In this document: piece by piece, positions 11,588-23,507 of the stretch
How positions within the stretch are numbered: position 1 is the stretch's first letter
Layout: every line of letters begins with the position of its first letter
DNA from: Plectrocnemia conspersa
Taxonomy: Eukaryota > Arthropoda > Insecta > Trichoptera > Polycentropodidae
Assembly: GCA_009617715.1 (NCBI GenBank)
Contig: VTFK01000357.1
Coordinates: 558,001-622,000, forward strand
Length of the DNA stretch: 64,000 nucleotides
Reading direction: 5' to 3'
Program-made: the position numbers and the translations under genes
The notes under the pieces: generated by a model
The model's input: the letters and a program-made list of their open reading frames with translations, nothing else
Told to the model about the DNA's origin: nothing
The model's database searches: none

Positions 11588-11937
11588 AGTTTATTTATTT
11601 ATTAAAATTATAACCATCGTGTCCTGACAGACAAACCCAATGCGTCACGATAGTCAAAAGTACTAATACATCATAATACATACAAATATGAACAAGACAA
11701 AACAACAGACACAAATCACCTCAACAGGTGTGCATTGTCCCATACGAACTGAACCAAAACTCCATATGTGCAAGAGAAAATGTCAATATTACTATGGACA
11801 GAATTGAGCAGATAAATGGCCTTGGCCAGAGAAGAGTTGGCAAGTGCTCCAGTTCTAGACTTAACAGGCAAGAATAGTGGACGCGACCGAGAACTATAAC
11901 CACCTTCAGGAGCCCACATTTGAAGCTGCTCGACCAC
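11588..11937 (-). pseudogene. 3' end of a non-LTR retrotransposon (probable)
   Basis: On the minus strand a 73-codon frame (11937 to 11716) has RPLFLPVKSRTGALANSS and AIYLLNSVHSNIDIF. This resembles the extreme C-terminus of some insect non-LTR RT proteins, where a basic, Arg-Thr-containing segment precedes a helix of the form AI-LLN. A 3'UTR-like stretch of about 120 bp follows and ends in AATAAATAAATAAA-like sequence near 11590-11610. This suggests a 5'-truncated insertion. The family assignment is by resemblance only. Confidence 0.4.
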
Positions 11938-11939
11938 TG

Positions 11940-13564
11940 AAGGATTATTATATTAAGTTAATGCTATAAGGTAATAAAGCAATGGTTAAGAATGAAAATT
12001 TGTGTATTAATTAAATTTTAGTAATGGGTATAGTCTTAATGCAAAAAAAAAATATATGAACATACAATTTACACATAATAATCCACAACTTATTTTTTTG
12101 TTGTTCTAATAACACTATTATTAGCTTTCACTCTTTAGAAATTGAATAAGATAAAGTTGAAGAAGCTACACATTTAACGATTATATTTATTTTTACGCGA
12201 TTTAACCAGGAGTTGTTATAAGAAATATGTGCATTTAAATAAATGCATATGTGAGATAAATCTTTTATGAAAAATTTATCATTAGGTGTTCGCCGTTAAT
12301 CTATTCAACAGTAATGCACAATTAAATCGTTTTATGTAACAATTTTTTTTATTTATTGCTCATTTAAATTATCCTTGAAAAATTGTACTGACATTAAAAA
12401 ATAAATGAGATTTTTAATTGACCATTATAATTAATATAAATAACATTATAGGCGCGCATATATTTTTAAATTAGCGCAAAAATATTTTTTCACAATCAGC
12501 GCAAAAATATATAAAAATTATCAACATCTGTTCTCAAGATATATAATACATGAAATGATGCATTACTTTATCGATATTTCACAAAAGATATAAAAATGTT
12601 ATCATTGCGAAGCATATTAGTGTTATCAGTTATATAAAAGTAAAACATATTCGTTATATAATTTAAAATTTATTTACTTTAGAAGCCACATAGATTCGTC
12701 ATGCATTAAGATTTATTAAAAAAAAATGTGTTTTATAACAAAATATTCTTCATATCTTTTATTTTACGATATGAACGAACACTCAACACAACCATTCTCA
12801 TGATCATAGTATCATCCTAATTCGATCCTGATTGCAATTTTCCTTCGACTCCTCCCAGTTTTGAGCTCGGAAAACGAGTTAACGGAATTACTTGTAGCGC
12901 CTTAGTGTTTTAGCCGCTTCATCATATATTCTTTGGCTATAGTCGAACCGGTCTTTCGTATAATTGACTGAGTTTCACAAAGGCTTTTGTAAAGACGCCG
13001 TAACTGGCCTCGGGGGCGCAGAAATACCCCAGCTAACACATTCCCTATATCAGCCCGACACACAATGTACCTACTCTTTTCAATATCAAGAACTCTTTGC
13101 GTAACCGTGGCACGAACTGCTTACCCGACCGTGTACTCTAATTTTAAAACACACTTTAATAATGTAAAGATCGCACTGAACGAGATTACAGAATACACTT
13201 TTCAGTTTGGAGAGCGAGTGAAAAAAAATCAATCCATTATCCTGAATCGGCGATGTGATTTGTTTTGGCCCTTTAAAAAGTGTTTAAAAAACATGATTTT
13301 GCCATTTTTCGGAAGCAAAATCAACGATGTTTACAAAACAATACTTAATTGGAAATAAATAGGATATATGTTTATTTAAAATTTAAATTTAACATATCGA
13401 GTCAATTTATCTTTTAGATGGTTTTGATGCAGAGATAGAAAACAATTCCCATGTAGTCAAAATCAAAAAAATTGGCGTCCAGAACGATAGAGAATAAGAG
13501 CTAGTAAAATTCTGCATACATGGACATGGAGATAGATATCAAAATAAAATAGATTAAACAATGA
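11940..13564. other. Non-coding stretch with a GC-richer island
   Basis: AT-rich to about 12815. From 12820 to 13340 there is a compositionally distinct island (e.g. cctcgggggcgcagaaatac). A 97-codon open frame at 13065-13358 has no recognised domain. I read it as a chance frame in a candidate regulatory island. Confidence 0.35.
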
Positions 13565-13572
13565 CTAGATAT
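13565..13572. repeat. Left 8-bp target-site duplication of the hAT element
   Basis: ctagatat lies immediately left of the terminal CAGTGGCG and is repeated exactly at 16420-16427. Eight-bp duplications are diagnostic of hAT insertion. Confidence 0.9.
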
Positions 13573-16419
13573 CAGTGGCGTACGGTGGGTGTTAATATTG
13601 GGTGTGCTATAAAAAATTAAAAAAAAAAAGTACATTTTTTCATTTTTATTAGCCGAGGTTTTGGCATGCCTAAACTGCCTTACAGCTTTTTCCCATATAT
13701 AAATAAATAAATAAACATCAAACCTAATCTAAAATATTATTATATAAAAAATATCAAATTTCCAATAAACATAAAATTATAATTATTTATATATAAAATC
13801 TTTTTTCTTTAATCATAAATTTTTCTATCTCGCTGTCATAAAAAGTGCTCTTCTTTTTATTATCCATAGGATCCCTTTTTCTATTGAAATCAAGCTAAGG
13901 CCACATAGCCTTTCTGGGCCTTGGGTACTTCGATAACAAGTATTAATACGTTTCAGAGCAGAAAATGAACGTTCTGCTGAAGCAGTACTGCTTGGAAGAG
14001 TTAATATTAGTTTGCCTAATTTATCTATTTCCTGAAAACCTGACTCAAGATTATTTGTGTTCATAAATTGTACAAGCTCATGAACAGATTTCTCTGCAAA
14101 TTCAGGTAAATGATAAAGAACAGCAAGCTCATTTTTTAAACTTATATAATCAAATAATGTTCCATAGAATTGTTGCAGTTTAGTAATTCATTTGGAAATT
14201 TTCGTTTATATTGCTCATATTTTTCTTTTTCCAGAAGGTGAAAATATTCCAATTTGGACATTGAAGAAAAACGGTTTTCAATTTGCTTACATATATTATC
14301 AACTATTGTATTAAATAAGTGGGTAAACGCGTGCTATTCTTCAACAAGCAAATCATTACTCAGTCTTGGATAATTTTCTTCCGTTACATAAGAATCCCAT
14401 AATGTTTCATAATTATTTTCCTGTTCATGTCTGAGTTGTTGCAAAATTTCGGTGACTTTCTTTACAGCAATATAATATGTCAAAAGATTTGGATTGTAAA
14501 ATGTTGTATAACACATCAGTTTTTTTCCAAAAAAAGGTTTGAAAATATGTGGAGAAGTTTTCTTGTTTAAAAAATCTTCCAAAAGCTAAGAAAAACTTCG
14601 TGCTTTTATTACAGTGTCGGGGTATCATAGTTCACAATTTTTCACGACGTCTCGAAAAAAGTCCGTAAATTCATTTCTGTATTTTTGCACTGTGTTACTT
14701 AACCGTGATGTGTAATTCCATCTTGTAGGTGTAACAGAAGGAAGTCTTCTACCTACAAACTCTTGTAAAGCATTTATTCGTTTGGAAGATTTCGAAAAGA
14801 ATGCAGACAATCCATTTAAAGTTTGAAAGAATGATTTGCACACTTTTATATTGGAAAGACCTTGTTGCAATGTTAAATTCAACATATGAGCATAGCAGTG
14901 TGTAAAAATGGCAAATGGATAAACTTCGAGTACTTTGGTTTGCAAACCATTAATATGCCCACTCATTACACTCGCCCCATCATAAGTCTGTCCAACTAAT
15001 TTTTCTTGAATTTGAAATTCTTCAATTATATTTACAACGTGGCAAAATAAGCCATCGGCTGTTTTATCAGAGCTAACGTCTGTAAAGCCAATAAACCGCT
15101 CGTAAACTTTACTTTCATAAACAAAACGCAAAACTGTCGAGAGCTGTGAGTCCGTCATTATATCTGAAGTTTCGTCAAGAATAATAGCGACAAAATTTGC
15201 TGAATTTACTTCTTCCTTAATATGATCTTTAATAACATCACCAATCGCTTCAAATATGTCATTCTGTATGGATGGGGAAGTACCACGAAACACCGTTGCA
15301 GTATTTAAATGAGTATCCAAAACAGAATCGTATTCTTGAAGTGCATTTAAAAATTCAAGGTAATTTCCTTTGTTTAGTGAATTACAGGACTCATCGTGGC
15401 CTCGAAAAGGTTGTTCTTGTTTTCCTAGATATACTACTGCGTCAATCATTCATTTTAATATTTTCTATTTTTATTAACTTGTTCATTATGTTGACTTATA
15501 TTAGTTTTTACGTTGAGCGTCAATCATGACTTCAATTCGTTGTTTTCCAAAACATTTTGAGAAAAAAAAACGATTGAACGTGTGACTGCGCTCTTTGTTT
15601 TTTTTTCAGTGCCGTTATCAGATGACTAAGGTCAGCAAATCCACTTTTACTCCACACGCTTCTTTCCTTGGAAAACAATATACATGGCCAACAGAACAAT
15701 CTAGATCGAAGTTCGCAGCCTGTTAACCACTCAGTTCGTTCATATGATGAAAATGAAAAATGTCTTGTATATTCACATTTATTGTCTTTATGCTTCATAA
15801 ATAAATTGGGAAGAGGTGGACGTGGTTTGCCAATTTTGATGATCTTCAATTTAATTTCATAACTTCTTTTTGAAAATGGATTCAAAATATCTTCAACAGT
15901 ATTCTTCATCATTATTGGGGTAAATAAAAAAATATAATCTAGAATAGAAAATTAAGTATTGATCATATGTAAATAAGATAAACTATTTTACACCAAAATA
16001 TAAAAAATGAGTGACCTGTTATTGTGATATAATGTAATAAAAAAGCAGCGACGGACGCAAGAGTTTTTGAAGTACGTGCACCAAATTCGAGACCAATTTT
16101 ACAACTGAGCGCTGCCAGCCGACAGATCGACTTCAGCCGTTAAATCTCGGAACAATTTACTTTAGTCGGCCGCCGCACTCAATGTCGGCGCGCCACATAA
16201 GTAATACATCGCGTGTCGGTCGCGCGGAAACTTTTAGAGCGACTGACAAATACCAATGCATACTATACACTGCATATTAAAATTTTATAATTTTGCATAC
16301 TACTGTATGCAAAATGATGTCGCTTTATGCCCTAAATTTTCTAAATTTCTAAATTTATATTTTAGATGGTTTTGCGGGTGTGCGCCGCACACCTAGCACA
16401 CCCTGAATATACGCCCCTG
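13573..16419 (-). mobile_element. hAT DNA transposon, complete ends, dead transposase
   Basis: The element is 2,847 bp. The left end reads CAGTGGCGTACGGTGGGTG and the inverted right end CAGGGGCGTATATTCAGGG. Nine of the first ten bases match, and a GGGTGTGCTA block recurs a little further in on both sides. Perfect 8-bp duplications (ctagatat) flank it. It carries a broken transposase on the minus strand and a GC-rich, probably promoter-bearing segment at 16045-16260 upstream of the transposase start. It could be mobilised only in trans. Confidence 0.9.
13825..15912 (-). pseudogene. hAT transposase pseudogene (DUF4371/ZMYM-like type)
   Basis: The transposase reads right to left in four pieces. 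15912-15532 (from ATG) has FWTF-zinc-finger-like features: a basic start, FSFSSYERTEWLTG and LFCWPCILFSKE. 15449-14625 carries the DUF4371/RNase-H core with ILDETSD, TYDGASVMSG, HCYAHMLNL and TPTRWNYTSRL. 14582-14334 is a linker region. 14064-13825 is the C-terminal dimerisation domain with SSTASAERSFSALKRI. Frameshifts or stops separate all four, so no functional enzyme is made. hAT transposases cut and paste DNA using a DDE triad; the DETSD and YDGAS boxes hold two of the acidic residues. Similar proteins are widespread in insects and were domesticated as ZMYM-type proteins in vertebrates. Confidence 0.85.
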
Positions 16420-16427
16420 CTAGATAT
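16420..16427. repeat. Right 8-bp target-site duplication of the hAT element
   Basis: An exact copy of ctagatat at 13565-13572, directly after the terminal CGCCCCTG. Confidence 0.9.
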
Positions 16428-17765
16428 AAATCATTTTCAATCAAAATAAAACTGATACAAGTGCAGCTATATAAAACTTTTAAACAATGATTTTATATTT
16501 CTGAAAATATTTTAAATTTAGCTATGGAATGCTTCAATGTTATAATATTATCACAGCCAGCGCCAGCGAAGGCTTAATTGGAATAATCTCCTGCGCAAAT
16601 CCTTCATTATTACCAAATTTGTTTTGTGAAAAATTTGACAAAATGCCAATTCAGGCTCTAGCAAATCAGTAAAATCGAGCCTGGGCTGCTGCATCGGTTA
16701 ATCCTGTAGCATGGCGTTTTACATTTTCAATTTCCCACGTGAATAATCAAATTCAGTTAACACGGCCGTGGCGGCGGGTACTCTTGCTATCAATGTTTAA
16801 ATTCTAGTGTTAAACTGTTTTCGCTAGTTCCGGAACATATACAGACACTACAAAATGTATATATGTAAATAAATAGAGCTATGTTGTATTTAATTTAATT
16901 TCTATTTGCGCTCCTTTGACGAAAAGTTTAGAATCAATATTTTCTGCGGGTCATGACATGCGGAGGCGAAAGCTGTCACCCGACAGTGTTGTGGCAGAGA
17001 TTGATTAAAATGGTAATATATGAGACATTGGGCTTTGATGTTATATCTAAGTAAGTAATACATAATTTAGTAAATAAATAAAAGTATAAAGATAAATAAT
17101 TATTTTCGAGGACATAATTAGAATAATGAAAAGTCAAACCAGCATTGATAATTTTAATTTAAAATTTTAGCAGAAGTGACTTAAAAATCAATACAAATAA
17201 ATTCCATAAAATATGAAATTAATATTGTAGCTAAAAGCTTAGGTATAGATATATATATGAATACATTTTTAAAAATATTTAAAAAAAAATTAAAAATATT
17301 TTTTCTTAAAATGTATTTAAAATCCACATTTAATTTAAAATGATAATATATGCCATGTTTCATTTTTTTTACTGACATTATTTTTATAGCATAAAAATAT
17401 TGATTAGTTAAGAAGCCAGGGGCGTTCAATAGCTTACGATGGTTATTTATAGAGTGAAAGGAATGAAACTCTTAATTATATTTTGACTGTTAAAAAATGT
17501 TTTTATTTAATACAAAAGTAAATGAGTTTCATTTTCAATGTGAATTTGACACAGTCATTTTTTAATTTTTTAATACATTTACAACTTTAAATTTTTTATA
17601 AAATATTGCATTACTTGTTAATTATCATTTGGTATATAAATATAATTTTTAAAAATCTGTCAGTTTAAAAAGCAATAAGTTTGTTTTTTTATTTTGTGCG
17701 TATATGTTTCTATGTTTTTTTACGCATACTACTATGCTTTTCTAAATTCTTTCTCAAGTTGCACA
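16428..17765. other. Non-coding stretch with two candidate conserved islands
   Basis: Islands at 16550-16830 and 16900-17010 have mixed base composition (e.g. cacggccgtggcggcgggta) inside AT-rich DNA and no open frame. 17020-17760 is AT filler. Confidence 0.35.
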
Positions 17766-17769
17766 AGGC

Positions 17770-17945
17770 AGTCGGTCAAAAGAGCGTGCTTTAAATGAGC
17801 GTCGTCATATGAGCGCTGCATTATAAGCGCTGCGTCATAAGAGCGATTACCAAAATAACGCTGTAATAAAATATCGTGCGTCAAATGCGCAGACAGACAT
17901 ATGAGCGTTTGACAAAAGAGAGCACGTCATAAGAGCGTAAAAATA
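17770..17945 (+). repeat. AGCG-spaced dispersed repeat, copy 1 (longest)
   Basis: About 176 bp starting agtcggtcaaaagagcg and ending gtcataagagcgtaaaaat. It contains AGCG or GCGC roughly every 12-17 bases (tcatatgagcgctgcat, tataagcgctgcgtcat, caaatgcgcagac). The same order of motifs occurs at 23385-23507 (same strand) and 26680-26834 (opposite strand). No open frame. Family unknown to me. Confidence 0.75.
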
Positions 17946-17949
17946 CTAA

Positions 17950-18555
17950 ATCAAGTAATGCACATTTTAGGAATTAAGTATATATAATATACTTATGTAA
18001 ATTGTAAGAAATTTCAAAAAATAGAAATTCACGAAATAAAGGCGGTAAAATTAGTATATTATGTGCCAGAGCGTAATGATGATTAAAATGATTATTTATT
18101 ATTTATTATTACGTACATACAAAAGTATGCCTCCCCATCCCCATACGTACGACATACATAGATTTTGTACTAAAATGAAACGCTGATTTTGAATTTATCA
18201 TTAGATTCATTCAATTGACAAATAATTATCTACTCGACTTGCAATAAATGCGTACAGTTATAGGGCAGGTATATGGCTCGTCAGACCTTTTTTTATTTAT
18301 TGTATACTACTTCACTTTTTTTTTTAATTTAAATTAAAGATGTAAATTGCATATAAATATTTATTTTATATAATAAAAAACTTGAAAAAAAAATATATAA
18401 ACTGATATTGCGTCATAATTAAGAAATATTATTTACTTTACCATATTGTGTGTCAGTGTGTTTTTTTTAATTATTACAAAATATAATACCAATAAATTAA
18501 AAAGTATTAACAGAATTTTTTTTTATATTAATTTTATAAAAAACATATTAAAATC
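17950..18555. other. AT-rich non-coding stretch
   Basis: No gene, RNA or recognisable repeat seen apart from simple A/T runs. Confidence 0.5.
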
Positions 18556-18563
18556 CTCTGTAG

Positions 18564-18714
18564 CAGTGTGTAGCGAAGGAGGGGGGGGGTCTGGGGACTG
18601 GACCCCCCCCTTTGTGGCATTTTATGCTAATTAAATATAAATTACAAAAATTATCTTGTCTTTTTTCTTGACTAACCCCCCCCCCCTCCTAAGAAAATCT
18701 TGGCGACGCCACTG
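18564..18714. mobile_element. hAT-like miniature element (151 bp)
   Basis: The left end is CAGTGTGTAGCGAAGG; the inverted right end is CAGTGGCGTCGCCAAG. The flanks ctctgtag (18556-18563) and ctttgtag (18715-18722) match at 7 of 8 bases, as expected for an aged hAT duplication. The interior has G9 and C8 runs near the left and a C13 run near the right, so it can fold back. It has no coding capacity. The right end shares CAGTGGCGT with the left end of the 2.85-kb hAT at 13.6 kb. Confidence 0.7.
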
Positions 18715-18722
18715 CTTTGTAG

Positions 18723-19479
18723 TGAAAAAAAATTCACAATAGCCGAATAATATTTAATAAATATGTATAATAAATTATGTATATTAAATACTCAAAGGGT
18801 TAATAATAATTTTAATTGTTATTTTAAACACAAAACATGATGAAGTACGAGGTCAGAGAAAAAAGTATCCGACTTTTTATGTTTTTGTCCTGTATTTTAA
18901 GACTTTTTGCATGCGGATGCATGCCCAACGCACGCCTGAGATTTAGCGCTACTTAAGCGTCATAAATATTTAAGCCAAAAAACCATAATAACCTTTCAAA
19001 AAAAATTAAAAATGTTTTTCTTACAAATTTGAGATTAGAAATACTACAATAATTTAGTTTATTTAGTTCAATTTGAACAATGAGTTTAAAAATTATGGTT
19101 TTAAAATACCAAGCTTTTTGAGTTTGCCTCTATTAATAGCAAGCGCTTAAAAAATTGAATATCGATTATCTCAAACCATTATTTTGTTGAGCTTATCGGT
19201 AATATTCTCAATGCTTTATAAAGTTGTCTATAAATATTAATTGCAACGGTAAATTATTTTATTTTTTAATTTTACGTCTATTGTATAAAAAATAAAATTT
19301 GCACATTGTATGAGTATAGTTGTATTCAATTAGTGAAATAGTTATGTTTTTTATAATAATGATGATGTAATAAGCAGAGCATTGATATGGTGTAAAAATA
19401 TGTTACTCAACAAAAAGACTTTACAATTATGTTTAAAATATTAAAATACAACCATCACTAACTAAAAGTGATGAATCAT
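18723..19479. other. AT-rich non-coding stretch
   Basis: A short GC-richer patch at 18895-18965 (gcatgcggatgcatgccc) is the only distinctive content. No gene seen. Confidence 0.4.
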
Positions 19480-19482
19480 TTA

Positions 19483-20095
19483 GGGCCCATACGCACTGTC
19501 GGCTAGCCGCCGGCGACTGTACTTTATATGGTTTTAAATGGGTGCATACGCACGCAGGCGCTGAGTCGCCGGAGCGTCAGGCGCGATCCTGCGCAGAGGT
19601 GATGCACAGGCGACTTGCAACCTATAAAAGCATGGGTTTAGATGAGTGCATTCGCACGAGGAGCGACTTTCGAGGCGACTTATACATCATTCACAAAAAA
19701 TGGCTTCGACACAGAAACGCTCATCGTAGAAATTGAATCCCGAATCGTTTACAATAATTTTATATGAATATTGATAACGAAAAAAAAATATTGTGAAATA
19801 ATATGTATAATTATTTTATAAAATTTCTTGCTTCTCGATTTAAATTAATTTTATTAACATAATAGAGATACATTAATAATTGCATTTGGGAAACAAAAAA
19901 GCCTTTCATACGGGGAAATTGAATATTATATTGAAATTAAAATAATATTTTTTTTTTTAAATTAATATTGCAATTTCTTCGCGAATGTACTACCCGACCT
20001 TGAGTCGCTCGGCTTAGCCGCCTAGTCTAGTTACCTACGTTTTTGAGCCGGCGGCCGCTAGTCGCCGGCGGCTAGCCGACAGCGCGTATGGGCCC
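19483..20095. mobile_element. Non-autonomous PIF/Harbinger-type element (613 bp)
   Basis: Both ends start GGGCCCATACGC inward. The terminal inverted repeat matches at 35 of the first 36 bases and is GC-rich (ctgtcggctagccgccgg). The flanking trinucleotide TTA is duplicated at 19480-19482 and 20096-20098, the signature target of PIF/Harbinger. The interior holds subterminal copies of the gcatacgcac motif. A short frame (about 19698-19755) reads FDTETLIVEIESR, which resembles the start of the MADF/Myb-like accessory protein of this superfamily. I infer an internally deleted derivative of an autonomous copy. Confidence 0.8.
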
Positions 20096-20098
20096 TTA

Positions 20099-22740
20099 GC
20101 TCTGTAATGAATGATGAAACTAGACCTATGAAGGCGCGCGCTCTACGATTGCGTCACAGGCGTGCAATGGTGCTCGCATCCGCATGCGTTCTACGCCTTA
20201 AAAGCAAAGCATACTCTCTATCACCTATAGCTATCACTGAACGTACTATCGTACTAGTTGGTACATAAGAAGACATTTACAATGCCTATGTTTTATAAAT
20301 CGATTTTAATTTATATACCAACCATAAATCTGCCTTACAACGTTTTCATCGCACGCAATCACACGCGTACATACATATTGGATTAATGTTTGTATTTAAC
20401 ACAATGAATTATATCGAAATCTATGCAAATATGTAAAATGGCATTATCATTAGTGAGCTGAGTGACGTGAGTTGCCTTGGGGGCAACGTGACACGCCTCG
20501 CGATTACCCCAAGGCGCCATAATTAATTTCGTGTGGATTCAACAATTATTAACTGCTTCATCACATAATGTCTTAACAATTATTAACGAGGACGTGGTGC
20601 AATCAGTGAACGATCACATACCCATACACCCACCCTTCGCACCAAAATGTACACGCGCGCAAAGGGTTAATTATTAAATTTGCTCGTTAGCAACGAGCTT
20701 GGGTTGGAGACCGTGTCTTTAGTTTACTCAATCATGATTTAGTTCTTTGAGTTAAAACATTATCTTGACCTAGTAAACACTCTTTCGAATCAAGTATCTC
20801 AGTAATAATTAAAAATAAGCGTGTATAGTTGCCTAACTATTTTTTTTATCTTATACACATATGCACCCTGAAAAATAACAATATTTTAAAATATAATACT
20901 ATGATTACTCAAACAATACATAACAATACTACAAAGTTTGATTTGTAATATTGTTTTTTTATTTGTAAATTAATAGTTTGGTGGTTTGCACTTAATACTA
21001 TATACTTTTTTGTTTATGGTCCCCTCCATAGTAGATTTAATTGTCTGCCTCTTTTTAGATGGGACATACAATTACAAAAGTAGGCGAATTTTTTTATTAC
21101 AATACTAATGGCCGTTGGCCACTAAAGCAAGTCGCGTTAGTGACACGTACCTTGTAACTTAAGCTGTTAAGGGGTCTCTCACGGTTTCCCATTTTAACAA
21201 AGACAAACATTTCTTTATAACGGTTTAAGCGCTTTATCACGTGTCAAATCAATCGCTTTAATTGTGAAAAATGAAGCGGTTCAATTAAAGAACCTGAAAA
21301 TATATTGGCAAAAAGATCTATTTTGTTAGAGTTGCGAAAACTGTAATGTCTGGTCCCTGAACGGATTGATCAAAAATGTCTTTTTCTCTTTTACGACATG
21401 ATTTCACCCTTGAGAATATAAATAAACATACATATTACCGATTATTACTTGTTTTAAATTTTGACATCTTTTTACAAGTAGTGCTTCCTTATGAGAATTA
21501 TTTCTTAAAAAAATTTGTGAATAATACCTAATTTCGAAAATTTTCATAAATCATTTATTTGTTAAATTACATTGGTACATTTGTTCGAATATTTTAATTT
21601 TTGTACAACCACTGCATTTTTATATTACTGCATCAAAAAGGGTATGTCTGTGCCAGATGTTTAAGAATATGCATGTTTCTTAGAAAGCTTTTAATAAATA
21701 TCGGAAGTACTTGAATGTCAAAAAAATGTTTATTATTTTTTTAACTACACCAAATGACCTCTTCTTTGTTTTGGTAATCAAATAACTCTATTATTAATCA
21801 GATTATACAAATATGTTTTGCATGGGATTCGGTAGCTTACTAAAATGTTTGAGGGCTTTCCACAAAGTTACGTCATAAAATTTTATTGTCGGCGAATTTA
21901 AAAAAATTAATGAATTTTTTTTATCTTTATCTTGTTATGTACATAATAAATATAAAGTAGCAACAACTATTATTGACAATTTTCTCTACTATTCTCTACA
22001 AGTCCGAACTGTTTGTAATTAAACAGAGTAGATCAATTCGTTCTCTTGTTATTTTCGATAAAATAAATAATGAATAAAAAAAATCTCGGTATAATGGTCG
22101 CAATGGCGGAAAGCCGTTTAGAGTGAAATTGCAAAATATGTTTATTAAATTTAAGCTTAAAGTTTAGATGTGAACCCATTTATTTAACGTTTTTTTATTT
22201 TACGCTATAGTCCTCATCATTTAGGAAAGGTGGTGGCAGAGATTGTCAACGTTTTGTAAAAATAATTGTTTTTGTTTTAATTCGGTTGACTTTATTTTTC
22301 TTCCTCTCGAAAGGTCTTATTATTGCGGTATCTCTGTACCACAGAAAAAAATCTGCCCGACTCAAATTATTGCGGCGTTTACATTTAATGTTTTTTTGGC
22401 TAAAAACTGAATAATAACTGTTTGATAAACGAAATCTTCCACGAATATGAAAAGAAACAAGATCATTACAAAGTCAAAATTTCAACGCCATGTTCGTAGA
22501 CGAGAGGTAGAAAATATATATATATGCATACATTTCTTTTGCAGTGTTAACCGCTTCTGAATTAAAATGTATGAAAAAATGATTTTATATAAATTTACAA
22601 AGTTAAAAAAAAATACGCACTCCCGATGAGAATAACACAAAACGTATTTGCTTTTTATTCTTCTGTTGGCTGAATACAAAGCTGAAGCGCACCGCCTCGG
22701 GGTCCGGTTCAAATTATTCCGAATCTTCAAAGACGTCGCG
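20099..22740. other. Non-coding stretch with several candidate conserved islands
   Basis: Islands at 20100-20320, 20450-20720, 21090-21420, 22010-22140 and 22300-22740 have mixed composition and few long homopolymers. The block 20450-20720 includes repeated acaattattaac (near 20540 and 20575) and a hairpin gctcgttagcaacgagc (about 20682-20698). No coding frame is convincing. Confidence 0.35.
21060..21310 (+). repeat. Diverged repeat, partner at about 61.1 kb
   Basis: Shares ordered blocks with 61085-61385: a gtagcgatttttt-like run, then cttgtaacttaagctgtta with ctcacggt against ctttgcgacttaagctattg with ttcacggt, then tttaattgtgaaaaat with gcggttcaatt against cttcaattgtaaataa with gtggttcaatt. 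Reads as two old copies of one ~250-bp sequence. Confidence 0.5.
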
Positions 22741-22749
22741 ATTATATTA

Positions 22750-22760
22750 TATGTTTATAT

Positions 22761-22792
<32 letters not shown>

Positions 22793-22832
22793 ATATGTTT
22801 ATATTATATATATATATGTATATATTGTATGA
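22750..22832. repeat. AT microsatellite with internal duplication
   Basis: (TA)n tracts interrupted by TG. A unit ttatatgtttatat followed by (ta)n and gtatata occurs twice, so the microsatellite itself is duplicated in tandem. Confidence 0.8.
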
Positions 22833-22859
22833 CGATCGCGAACAGTGTGTTTTGCGCAG

Positions 22860-23380
22860 CAGATCCCCTTTTTAGAACCGAGCTATGATTGACTAAGCAA
22901 AAATCACCGGTTATAACCCCACCATGCTTGGCTTTAACACGAAAATTTGCTAAATAAATATTTACGTGACTCTGTAATATCAATCGTATAACATCAAATG
23001 TTTTTCTAGGTTGCAAGTAAACAGTATGTTGTAGGCTCATAGTTAAAATATTTAATATTTATTATAAAAAAAAATATATAGTGTGAGGTAGATATTTTCT
23101 GTAGCGTGTTTAGTTTTTCATTATATTTAATTCAATCAATTAATATAATACTATAAAGTATGAATTATTTTTTTCGAAATATTTCGCTAAACCGTCAGCA
23201 AGTTTTTCCATAGAAGTTCATTATTTTTGGGGTAGACTAAACAGCGCAATTAGTGTTAATTAATTTTTAAAACAGGTGAGGACATATTTGTAATGTGATA
23301 ATTTAAATAGGATTACAGCTCGCTTTTTACTTGTTCATAAATAATTGAATTTTTCAGTATCAGCTTAAATGCTTTTACGG
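22860..23380. other. Non-coding stretch
   Basis: Moderate-complexity sequence to about 23040, then AT-rich. No gene or named element recognised. Confidence 0.4.
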
Positions 23381-23384
23381 CAAC

Positions 23385-23507
23385 GTCACAAATGAGCGCG
23401 GACAAATAAGCGTGCGTCAAAAATACGCTGCATTATAAGCGCTGCGTCATTAGAGCGTTTACCAAAATAGCACTGTAACAAAATAGCGTACGTCAAATGC
23501 GCAGACA
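23385..23507 (+). repeat. AGCG-spaced dispersed repeat, copy 2 (3' truncated)
   Basis: Matches copy 1 from its first aaatgagcg through gcattataagcgctgcgtcat and caaatgcgcagac, then stops where unrelated sequence begins. Confidence 0.75.

Noticed and set aside
13065..13358. 97-codon plus-strand open frame
   Set aside because: No domain, unconvincing start context, and it lies in an island without other coding signs.
17770..17945. CRISPR-like or satellite array
   Set aside because: The AGCG words are not in identical repeat units with spacers of constant length, and this is an insect nuclear context.
19542..19736. 64-codon frame inside the Harbinger element
   Set aside because: Falls in GC-rich subterminal repeats; the MADF-like reading is in another frame.
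22804..23040. 78-codon minus-strand frame
   Set aside because: Runs into the (TA)n tract and matches no family.
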